Below are positions 1 to 5,895 of a DNA stretch of 5,922 nucleotides, piece by piece. Within the stretch, counting starts at the first letter, position 1. Every line of letters begins with the position of its first letter. A program made the translations under genes and the position numbers. This DNA comes from Pseudomonadales bacterium (lineage in GTDB: Bacteria > Pseudomonadota > Gammaproteobacteria > Steroidobacterales > Steroidobacteraceae): the NCBI GenBank assembly GCA_020442965.1, contig JAGRJB010000439.1:1-5922 (forward strand). Reading direction: 5' to 3'. A model generated the notes under the pieces. The model was given only the letters and a program-made list of their open reading frames with translations, was not told the DNA's origin and made no database searches.

Positions 1-512
1 TGTACGCCTATCCGTTTCAGGACGTGAAGACGCGCGCGCAGAATTACTGGCGTGACGTGGGCACGATCGACGCGTTCTATGAGGCCAATCTCGAACTCGT
101 GTACGTCAATCCCGAACTCAATATCTACGACGAGGACTGGCCGATCTGGACCTATCAGGTGCAGCAACCGCCCGCCAAGTTTGTACTCGACGAGGAAGGC
201 CGACGCGGGCTCGCGATCAATTCGCTGGTCTCGGGCGGAAGTATCGTCTCGGGAGCGGCGATTCGCGAGTCGCTGCTCTTTTCGGGTGTGCGGGTTGAGG
301 ACCGTTCGTACGTCGAGCGTGCGGTCGTGCTGCCGAACGTGCACATTGGTCACGGTTGCACGATCCGCAACGCGATCATCGACGAGGGCTGCGATATCCC
401 GGACGGTACGCAGATCGGTGTGGATCCGGCGTCTGACGCCAAACGGTTTTTCGTCACCGAGAAAGGGGTCGTGCTGGTCACCGCAACGATGCTGGTACCA
501 TCCGTGGCATGA
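1..512 (+). CDS. glgC: Glucose-1-phosphate adenylyltransferase (ADP-glucose pyrophosphorylase), C-terminal part; 5' end outside window
   Basis: GlgC makes ADP-glucose from glucose-1-phosphate and ATP in the cytoplasm. This is the committed step of bacterial glycogen synthesis. The reading frame is already open at base 3, so the gene begins upstream, and about 169 C-terminal residues are visible. The end of the nucleotidyltransferase domain is recognisable from YWRDVGTIDAFYEAN, followed by the PELNIYDEDWPIWTY and PPAKFV segments typical of the family. NSLVSGG then opens the left-handed beta-helix domain, with hexapeptide-like turns (SGAAIRESLLFSGVRV, AVVLPNVHIGHGCTI, AIIDEGCDIPDGTQIG). The end (DAKRFFVTEKGVVLVTATML) resembles the end of E. 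coli GlgC. That protein is about 430 residues long, so roughly the last 40 percent is here. The stop overlaps the next start as ATGA, suggesting translational coupling. The N-terminal substrate and effector sites cannot be inspected. Identification is strong from motif recall. Confidence 0.95.
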   Translation, partial: YAYPFQDVKTRAQNYWRDVGTIDAFYEANLELVYVNPELNIYDEDWPIWTYQVQQPPAKFVLDEEGRRGLAINSLVSGGSIVSGAAIRESLLFSGVRVEDRSYVERAVVLPNVHIGHGCTIRNAIIDEGCDIPDGTQIGVDPASDAKRFFVTEKGVVLVTATMLVPSVA

Positions 513-979
513 ACACTCGTTTCGCGTTGCTTGCCAGCCTGTGTCTGGGTAACGGGCTGTTGGCGGGTTGTGCATCGTATGCGCACCTCGAGACGCCACG
601 CCTCTCGATCATCAATGTGGCGGTGCAGAAAAGCGATCTCTTCGAGCAGCGCTTGTTGGTGCGGCTGCGTGTGCAGAACCCTAACGATCGCGATTTACCC
701 ATCAAGGGCATCAGTTACCGGCTCGAGCTTGCGGGCGAGGATTTTGCGCAAGGTGTCAGCGGCTCGCCGTTCAACGTGCCGGCGTTTGGCGAGGCAGAGT
801 TCGACATGAGTGTTACCGCTAACATGGCCACGGCGCTGCTGCGTATGCTGGCGCGCGGCGGCGGCTCCGACAACTCGATGGAATCGCTCGATTACCGCAT
901 GATCGGCAAAGTGTCCCTGTCGTCAGGTCTGCTCAGAAGCATCCCGTTCGAGGAAAAAGGCTCGATCAAGCTGCACTAG
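509..979 (+). CDS. LEA14/WHy-domain (LEA type 2 family) lipoprotein
   Basis: A 156-residue protein with a lipoprotein signal peptide: Arg4, a hydrophobic stretch at about 5-19, and lipobox LAGC ending at Cys21. The residue after the cysteine is Ala, not Asp, which under the Lol rule favours the outer membrane. The mature part has the hallmark of the WHy/LEA14 domain at about residues 49-90: alternating hydrophobics (LLVRLRVQNPND), then LPIKGISYRLELAG and the G-V-S-G turn. A second beta-rich half ends at the C-terminus. LEA14-type domains are linked to desiccation and stress responses in plants and are common but poorly understood in bacterial lipoproteins. The start is the ATG overlapping the glgC stop. 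No good Shine-Dalgarno is visible, so translation probably depends on ribosomes finishing glgC. The stop TAG overlaps the convergent glgA stop. Family assignment is fairly sure; function is unknown. Any link to glycogen rests on position only. Confidence 0.88.
   Translation: MNTRFALLASLCLGNGLLAGCASYAHLETPRLSIINVAVQKSDLFEQRLLVRLRVQNPNDRDLPIKGISYRLELAGEDFAQGVSGSPFNVPAFGEAEFDMSVTANMATALLRMLARGGGSDNSMESLDYRMIGKVSLSSGLLRSIPFEEKGSIKLH
976..979. other. CTAG palindrome giving the TAG stop of both convergent genes
   Basis: The plus-strand lipoprotein gene stops with TAG at 977-979. The minus-strand glgA stops with TAG read from 978 down to 976. The four bases CTAG therefore serve both genes, whose 3' ends overlap by four bases. 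There is no intergenic space, and no hairpin with a T tract is visible just around the junction. Transcripts from the two sides must therefore overlap or be stopped by another means. Confidence 0.9.
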
Positions 980-2445
980 GCGCGTTTCGTGGCGGCGAGC
1001 CGCTCGAACAGACGCACGTAGTGCTTCGCCTGCCCGGCCCACGAAAAGTCCGCGCGCATCGCATTGCGCATGATCTTCTCCCACAGCGTTGCGTCGGCGT
1101 ACCACTCGAGCGCGGTGTCGAGCGCCCAGCGAATGGCGTTGCTATCGAAATCGTTGAACACGATACCGTCGCCGCGTTCTGTGAGCGGATCGAAGTGAGT
1201 TACCGAATCGGCGAGTCCACCTGTGCGACGTACGATCGGAATCGTCCCGTAGCGCAGGCTATACATCTGATTGAGGCCGCAGGGTTCGTAGCGCGACGGC
1301 ATCAGGAAGATGTCGCTGGCCGCTTCTATCCAGTGCGCCATCGCCTCATCGTAGCCGTGACGATAGAGCGCGCGGCCCGGGAATGCATCGGCAAGCTCGC
1401 GAAAAATCTGTTCGTATTCCGCCTCGCCGCTGCCGAGCGCCGCGAGCCGTACGTTGCGCGATGCTAATAACTCGGGCAGGACCCCGCGCAGCAGGTCGTA
1501 GCCCTTCTGCCCGGTCATGCGGCCGACGATTCCAAGCAGCGGTGTACGGTCGTTCGCGGTAGTGAGGCCGTTGTCGCTGAGGAAGCGCTGCTTGAGCGCT
1601 GCCTTCCGCGGCAGGGTGAATGGTCCGTAGTGAATCGGGAGATGGCGGTCCCAGCGCGGGTCCCATTCCGAGTAGTCGACGCCGTTCAGAATGCCGGTGA
1701 GATCGGCCGCGCGCGCCGCGAGTGCCGACTCAAGCCCCATGCCAAACTCCGGTGTGAGAATTTCCCGCGCGTAAGTCGGGCTCACGGTGGTGATTGCGTC
1801 GGCGTACAGAATGCCGTGCTTGAGCGAATTGATTTGTCCGGCGGCGAAATCCGTGGGCTCCAGTCGATCGGCCGGGACGCCGATACCAAGATCGCTGGCC
1901 GCGCTGGCTGCGAACACGCCTTGATAGCCGATGTTATGAATCGTGAGCACGGACCTGGCTGTGCCGAGCGCCGGGTCGTCGGCATAGCTCGTCTTGATCA
2001 ACAGCGGTGCGAATGCGGCGTGCCAGTCGTGGCAGTGCACGATATCCGGTCGCCAGTTCATGTGCCGACAACTTTCGAGCGCTGCCCGTGTCAGCGCGAT
2101 AAAGCGCCGATGTTCGTCCGCATCGCTCGTGTAGAGGCTATCACGCGCGAACAGCGCCGGACAATCCAGCAGATAGACGAGCGCCCGTGAGCCGGGCAGA
2201 CGCGCTGTGTAGGCATCAAATCGGTAGTGATGCTCGCCGAGCGCGACCGAGAATCCGTGCAGGTTCGGAACCGCATGCAGTGTCAGTCCGGTGCGATCGA
2301 TTTGCGCGTAGAGCGGCACGAACAGGCGGGCATCGTGGCCGCCGTCATGCAATTCTCGCGTCAGTGCGCTCGCCACGTCTGCAAGTCCACCGGTCTTGGC
2401 GAGTGGACTAACCTCGGATGCAATGGCACAGATAGCGAGACTCAT
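976..2445 (-). CDS. glgA: Glycogen synthase, ADP-glucose-dependent (GT5 family)
   Basis: GlgA transfers glucose from ADP-glucose to the non-reducing end of an alpha-1,4-glucan in the cytoplasm. The 489-residue product is complete and close to the usual length of about 475-490. It has the GT-B two-domain layout. The N-terminal Rossmann half (about 1-255) holds the ADP-glucose loop KTGGLADV with Lys17, HCHDWHAAFAPLL at 137-149, TIHNIGYQG at 168-176, TTVSPTYA at 219-226 and GILNGVDY at 251-258. The C-terminal half (about 300-475) holds GRMTGQKG with Arg309 and Lys314, which match the E. coli phosphate-binding Arg300 and Lys305. SRYEPCGLNQMY at 384-395 contains Glu387, matching catalytic Glu377, and RRTGGLADSV at 406-415 follows. 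All key residues are present, so the enzyme should be active. The ATG is preceded by GGGAG only two bases away, an unusually short spacing. The gene is convergent with glgC rather than co-directional. Confidence 0.97.
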   Translation of the reverse strand: MSLAICAIASEVSPLAKTGGLADVASALTRELHDGGHDARLFVPLYAQIDRTGLTLHAVPNLHGFSVALGEHHYRFDAYTARLPGSRALVYLLDCPALFARDSLYTSDADEHRRFIALTRAALESCRHMNWRPDIVHCHDWHAAFAPLLIKTSYADDPALGTARSVLTIHNIGYQGVFAASAASDLGIGVPADRLEPTDFAAGQINSLKHGILYADAITTVSPTYAREILTPEFGMGLESALAARAADLTGILNGVDYSEWDPRWDRHLPIHYGPFTLPRKAALKQRFLSDNGLTTANDRTPLLGIVGRMTGQKGYDLLRGVLPELLASRNVRLAALGSGEAEYEQIFRELADAFPGRALYRHGYDEAMAHWIEAASDIFLMPSRYEPCGLNQMYSLRYGTIPIVRRTGGLADSVTHFDPLTERGDGIVFNDFDSNAIRWALDTALEWYADATLWEKIMRNAMRADFSWAGQAKHYVRLFERLAATKRA

Positions 2446-2479
2446 GGCTCCCGGATTCTACTGGCTCGGCGGGCCGTGC

Positions 2480-2488
2480 TGGTACGAT
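2480..2488 (+). promoter_or_regulatory. Possible extended -10 promoter for the beta-lactamase-fold gene
   Basis: The 75-base region between the divergent glgA and beta-lactamase-fold genes holds TGG followed by TACGAT. This fits an extended -10 (TGn plus a four-of-six match to TATAAT). A -35 at 2461-2466 (CTGGCT) is poor. Transcription would start near 2495, leaving a leader of about 26 bases that includes AGGGA at 2504-2508, twelve bases before the ATG. This is pattern matching only, with no measured start site. Confidence 0.25.
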
Positions 2489-2520
2489 TGCAGCACTTGG
2501 GGCAGGGAAATCGACCGATC

Positions 2521-3762
2521 ATGCGCCGTGTTGGTGTCGCTCTCTTGATTCTGATCGTAACGGTCGTGCCGACCGCCATCGGCGTGATCGCCGCCGATTG
2601 GCCATTCTGGCACCGAGTATTCCAGATGCCGCGCGATGCAGGCGAGTGGCCCGATTCCTTCTACCAACCGACGGTGACGATCGAAGGAGCGCCGACGCCG
2701 TTTCTGGCCGCGGCCCCGCCGGGCGAACTAACCATCGATCCGGCCGCGCTCGAGCAGGCATCGGCTTGGGCGGAAGCCCACAATTCGGTCGCGCTGATCG
2801 TGCTGCATCGTGGACGTATTCAGCTCGAACGATATTACGGTGAGATGACGCAGTACAAGCTGTTTTCGGGTCGCGCCATGACCCGCTCGATGGTAGCGAT
2901 GGCCGTGGGCATCGCGCTGCGCGATGGTCGAATCAAATCGCTCGATCTGCCGGTCGAGACGTGGCTCGACGAATGGCGCGGCGATGCGCGCGGCAAGATC
3001 ACCTTGCGGCAACTGTTGTTGAATACGAGCGGACTCGAAGAAGTCCCGCTCGGGGGTGGGCCCGCGCGCCCGGGCGTCGTCGGCTGGTTGTCGCGACTGC
3101 CCGCTCTGCTGAACAAGAATTCGCGGCTGTCGTTAGGCTCGGACTTCGTCGGCGCCGCATTGAGTTTTCGGCTGCAGCACGAGCCCGGAACGCGTTTCAA
3201 TCTGTCCAATGCGAACGCGCAGTTGGTGGGGGTGATCCTCGAGCGCGCGACCGGTGTGCCTTACGAGCGTTACGTCGATGAACGTCTGTGGCGTCCGATC
3301 GGTGCGGGTCCGGCTGAGTTTTACATGGACCGCAGCAATGGCATGCCGGCAGTCTATTGCTGCTTTCGCGCGACGCCCGAGGACTTCATGCGACTCGGCG
3401 CATTGTTAGTCACGGACGGGGTCGCCGGTACGGCGCAGGTGCTGCCGCCAGGCTGGGTCCGTGAAATGGCGACGGGCTCGCGCGTCAATCCGTTGTACGG
3501 CCTGCAGATCTGGACCGGGCGCGCGCCGGCGGGCGTACGCGAGTACACACCGGGCAGCGGCTTCGGCGTGCAGCATGACGAGGCGTATCTGGCAGACGAC
3601 GTGATCTGGATGGAGGGCGGCGGCGGCAGGACACTCTGGGCGATTCCTTCGGAGCAGCTCGTCGTTCTGCGGCTTGGCCGACAGTCCAAGGATTGGGACG
3701 CCTCCTATCTACCGAACACGTTGTTGCGTGGTACCCGTGGCGGCGCGACGGCTACCCCGTGA
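2521..3762 (+). CDS. Class C beta-lactamase/serine hydrolase-fold protein with degenerate active site (probable pseudoenzyme)
   Basis: A 413-residue protein with a hydrophobic N-terminus (about 4-24, after MRR) that acts as an export signal or membrane anchor, placing the rest in the periplasm. The beta-lactamase/penicillin-binding-protein fold is recognisable from LIVLHRGRIQLERYYGE, VGIALRDGRIKSLDLPVETWL, ITLRQLLLNTSGLEE, GTRFNLSNANAQLVGVILERATG, ATPEDFMRLGALLVTDG and VLPPGWV. The chemistry appears missing. The SxxK site (expected as in GRSMTKS) reads Ala119-Met-Thr-Arg122. The YxN site reads Leu228-Ser-Asn230. The C-terminal strand carries Glu365 and four glycines then Arg370, with no KTG, HTG or HGG. 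The ATG at 2521 was chosen because it starts the signal, has AGGGA upstream, and keeps the gene from overlapping glgA; the frame stays open further upstream without homology. The transporter gene follows in the same frame after 12 bases, probably in one operon. The fold is fairly sure; the loss of hydrolase activity is inferred. Confidence 0.85.
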   Translation: MRRVGVALLILIVTVVPTAIGVIAADWPFWHRVFQMPRDAGEWPDSFYQPTVTIEGAPTPFLAAAPPGELTIDPAALEQASAWAEAHNSVALIVLHRGRIQLERYYGEMTQYKLFSGRAMTRSMVAMAVGIALRDGRIKSLDLPVETWLDEWRGDARGKITLRQLLLNTSGLEEVPLGGGPARPGVVGWLSRLPALLNKNSRLSLGSDFVGAALSFRLQHEPGTRFNLSNANAQLVGVILERATGVPYERYVDERLWRPIGAGPAEFYMDRSNGMPAVYCCFRATPEDFMRLGALLVTDGVAGTAQVLPPGWVREMATGSRVNPLYGLQIWTGRAPAGVREYTPGSGFGVQHDEAYLADDVIWMEGGGGRTLWAIPSEQLVVLRLGRQSKDWDASYLPNTLLRGTRGGATATP

Positions 3763-3774
3763 CGGACAACTAGA

Positions 3775-4644
3775 TTGCGCACCGCCGATTTTCTGCTGCT
3801 CATCGTCGTGGCGGCAATCTGGGGTGGAGCGTATCCGCTGCTGCGTGTCGGCTCGCCAGAGTTCGGGCCCGTGGCACTGGTCGTCGTTCGGCTGGCGATC
3901 GCCTCGGTGGTTCTACTGCCGCTGGCGCGCTGGCGACCGAGCGTTCTGCTGCAATGGCGCAAGTTGCTGCTGTTAGGCCTGATCAACACAGCGTTGCCGT
4001 TTGCGTTATTTGCATACGCCACGCTACACATCACCGGTGGTCTCGCGTCGGTGATCAATGCAACGACGCCGATGTTCGGTGCGGTCGTTGCCTACTTCTG
4101 GCTGGGCGAACGATTGGGCCCCATGCGCGTACTCGGTATCGCTATCGGCTTCGCCGGCGTGCTGTTCATCGTGGGCGGCGAAATTGGCACATCGACTGAC
4201 GACTCGCTCATTGGCGTGATCGCGGCGCTCCTGGGCTCAGCGATGTACGGCATCGCCGCCAATTACACCAAGCGTCAGTTGGGCACGCTTGATACGAAAG
4301 TGATTGCAGCCGGGAACGTGGTAGCGGCATTTCTGATCATGGCGCCCTTCACGTGGTTTACATGGCCTGCGAAATCGCCGTCGACGTCCGCTTGGTGGGC
4401 AGTCGTTGCGCTGGGATTGTTCTGTACGGCGCTCGCCTATCTGCTGTTCTTCCGGCTGCTCAGTCGGGTGAGTGCGTCGCAGGCCATAACCGTGACGTTC
4501 CTGATCCCGATATTCGGCATCCTGTGGGGCGCGTTGTTTCTGGACGAGCCGATCACACGGGTTCTGCTGGTCAGTGCGGGCGTTGTGCTGGTGGGCGTCG
4601 CGCTCGCTACCGGCCTCGTGCGGCCACGGTTCCCGTGGCGGTGA
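3775..4644 (+). CDS. EamA/DMT-superfamily transporter (ten-helix), TTG start
   Basis: A 289-residue inner-membrane protein with about ten predicted helices (roughly 5-24, 32-51, 63-83, 87-109, 117-135, 146-164, 175-196, 206-226, 236-257, 262-281). This is the normal size and layout of a two-EamA-domain drug/metabolite exporter. The internal duplication shows in WLGERLGPMRVLGIAIGFAGVL in the first half and FLDEPITRVLLVSAGVVLVG in the second. Helix 1 carries AAIWGGAYPLLR, a family signature. The start is TTG: the previous gene's TGA lies in the same frame 12 bases upstream, and the first in-frame ATG is only at residue 100, after three helices. GGAC at 3764-3767 is a weak ribosome site, so coupling to the upstream gene is likely. 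The substrate cannot be read from sequence; relatives export amino acids, purines or other small metabolites. The gene ends in a perfect hairpin-forming repeat. Confidence 0.93.
   Translation: MRTADFLLLIVVAAIWGGAYPLLRVGSPEFGPVALVVVRLAIASVVLLPLARWRPSVLLQWRKLLLLGLINTALPFALFAYATLHITGGLASVINATTPMFGAVVAYFWLGERLGPMRVLGIAIGFAGVLFIVGGEIGTSTDDSLIGVIAALLGSAMYGIAANYTKRQLGTLDTKVIAAGNVVAAFLIMAPFTWFTWPAKSPSTSAWWAVVALGLFCTALAYLLFFRLLSRVSASQAITVTFLIPIFGILWGALFLDEPITRVLLVSAGVVLVGVALATGLVRPRFPWR
4623..4639. repeat. Perfect inverted repeat, 7-bp arms, 3-base centre
   Basis: GCCACGG-TTC-CCGTGGC lies within the last codons of the transporter gene (Pro-Arg-Phe-Pro-Trp). As RNA it would form a strong GC-rich hairpin three bases before the stop codon. 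It is not followed by a T tract, so it is not a standard intrinsic terminator. As DNA it overlaps the -35 zone of the candidate promoter for the efflux operon, so it might be a repressor site. It could also be a by-product of the coding sequence. Confidence 0.5.
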
Positions 4645-4651
4645 ACAGTGC

Positions 4652-4657
4652 CATAAT
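4652..4657 (+). promoter_or_regulatory. Possible -10 box (CATAAT) for the RND efflux operon
   Basis: In the 54-base gap between the transporter and adaptor genes, CATAAT matches TATAAT at five of six positions. The -35 at 4631-4636 (TCCCGT) or one base earlier (TTCCCG) is weak. A start near 4664 would give a leader of about 35 bases. No clear Shine-Dalgarno is seen before the adaptor ATG. The weak -35 overlaps the inverted repeat at 4623-4639, which would suit an activator- or repressor-controlled promoter. Confidence 0.35.
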
Positions 4658-4698
4658 GGAGCGCTAACTTTTCGCGATCCCGGTGTTCGAATTCATTC

Positions 4699-5895
4699 AT
4701 GGCAACCCCACGTAAACTAGTAGCGCCTCTCAGTCTGCTCGTGGCAATCGTCTGCGCCGGCTGGGCGGTGTATGTCACCAAGCGCGCGGGTGACGCGCTG
4801 AGCGGTAGCGGTTCACCGGCCCCGGTCAGCCAACCAGCGGCAGCGGCCGGTACGCCGGCGACGGGTTCGCCGACGGCCAGTGCGTCGGGAAGCGCCAACA
4901 AACCGCGCGGCGCACGGGTTCCTCCGGCACCACTCGTGACGACGGTCGCCAGTCGGCAGGAGAGCATCGCCGAACGAATCGAGGCGCTTGGCACGGCGCG
5001 CTCGAACGAATCAGTTGAAGTCACCGCGAAGAATTCGAATATTGTCACCGCGATTCACTTTGGCGACGGCCAGATAGTCAAGCGCGGCGCTCTGTTGGTA
5101 GAGCTCGATGGTGCCGTCGTGCGTGCCGACCTTGCAGTCGCGCAGGCAGCTCTCACGGACAGCCAGAGTCAGTTCGACCGCAGTCGTGAGTTATTAGCCA
5201 AGCAGTTGGTATCGAAATCGCAATACGAGCAACTCGAAGCGGCAATGAAGGCCGATGAAGCGCGCCTCGCGGCGGCCCGTGCACGGCTCGAGGACACCGT
5301 GATTCGCGCGCCATTCGGCGGTCGCGTTGGACTGCGTCGCATCAGTGTCGGCAGCCTTGTCAGCCCCGGCACCGTGATCACGACCTTGGATGACACCAGC
5401 ACGATCAAGCTGGATTTCCGCATTCCGGAAAATCTGCTGGCGGGCTTGCGTCCAGGGCTCGCGCTCAAGGCGACTTCGCCGGCGTTTCCGGCAAAAATTT
5501 TCCAGGGCACGATTGCGAGCGTGGACTCCCGAGTAGACGAAGCCACGCGTTCGATCATCGTGCGGGCGAATTTGCCGAATCCAGAGGGCGCGCTCAAGCC
5601 GGGAATGTTCTTGACCGTGAGGCTCGAGCAGGACCAGCGCGACGCCGTGATCATTCCGGAGGAAGCGCTCGTTCCAGAGGCTGACAAGCAGTTCGTTTTC
5701 GTCATCGATGGCGACGTTGCGACCAAGCGCGAGGTGAAGATCGGACGCAGAACCCCTGGATCGGTCGAGATCGTCACGGGTATTGCCGCCGGCGAGCGTG
5801 TGGTGACCGAGGGCACACAAAGCGTTCGTAATGGTGGCCGCGTGCGCGATGCGTCGCAGGCGGTTGCCAGCGCAACCGAGCCTGCCCGGACATGA
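4699..5895 (+). CDS. RND efflux transporter periplasmic adaptor subunit (membrane fusion protein)
   Basis: A 398-residue adaptor that would link an inner-membrane RND pump to an outer-membrane channel, of the AcrA/MexA/MdtA type. One N-terminal hydrophobic segment (about 7-26) looks like an inner-membrane anchor. Cys19 is preceded by Val, so it does not form a lipobox. A low-complexity linker rich in Ala, Ser, Pro and Gly follows (about 34-78). The first lipoyl half is at about 105-140 (TAIHFGDGQIVKRGALLVELD). A short coiled-coil hairpin is at about 145-200 (LLAKQLVSKSQYEQLEAA). The second lipoyl half is at about 200-230 (DTVIRAPFGGRVGLR, VGSLVSPG). The beta-barrel spans about 235-310 (VDSRVDEATRSIIVRA, LKPGMFLTV). 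The membrane-proximal domain spans about 315-382 (VIIPEEALVPE, IGRRTPGSVEIVTGI). The ATG is the only start after an in-frame TAA at 4654. No regulator gene is visible in the window. The substrate is not predictable. Confidence 0.95.
   Translation: MATPRKLVAPLSLLVAIVCAGWAVYVTKRAGDALSGSGSPAPVSQPAAAAGTPATGSPTASASGSANKPRGARVPPAPLVTTVASRQESIAERIEALGTARSNESVEVTAKNSNIVTAIHFGDGQIVKRGALLVELDGAVVRADLAVAQAALTDSQSQFDRSRELLAKQLVSKSQYEQLEAAMKADEARLAAARARLEDTVIRAPFGGRVGLRRISVGSLVSPGTVITTLDDTSTIKLDFRIPENLLAGLRPGLALKATSPAFPAKIFQGTIASVDSRVDEATRSIIVRANLPNPEGALKPGMFLTVRLEQDQRDAVIIPEEALVPEADKQFVFVIDGDVATKREVKIGRRTPGSVEIVTGIAAGERVVTEGTQSVRNGGRVRDASQAVASATEPART

Noticed and set aside
1630..2190. 186-codon plus-strand open frame inside glgA
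   Set aside because: It lies antisense to a strongly supported glgA, is rich in Arg, Cys and His as expected of GC-rich shadow frames, and shows no recognisable domain.
2227..2520. 98-codon upstream extension of the beta-lactamase-fold gene
   Set aside because: The added part is antisense to glgA, has no homology-like features, and would bury the clear N-terminal export signal starting at 2521.
4623..4645. Hairpin at the end of the transporter gene as an intrinsic terminator
   Set aside because: The stem is good but no T tract follows; the next bases are GGTGAACAG.
4656..4667. Mini open frame ATG GAG CGC TAA ahead of the adaptor gene, as a possible leader peptide
   Set aside because: Three codons with no ribosome site; its ATG overlaps the candidate -10 box and so would lie upstream of the transcript start.
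4437..5048. 203-codon minus-strand open frame across the transporter-adaptor junction
   Set aside because: It opposes two well-supported genes and covers their promoter gap; its composition fits a shadow of GC-rich coding sequence.
5169..5820. Two long minus-strand open frames opposite the adaptor gene
   Set aside because: Both are antisense to conserved adaptor domains and have no motifs of their own.
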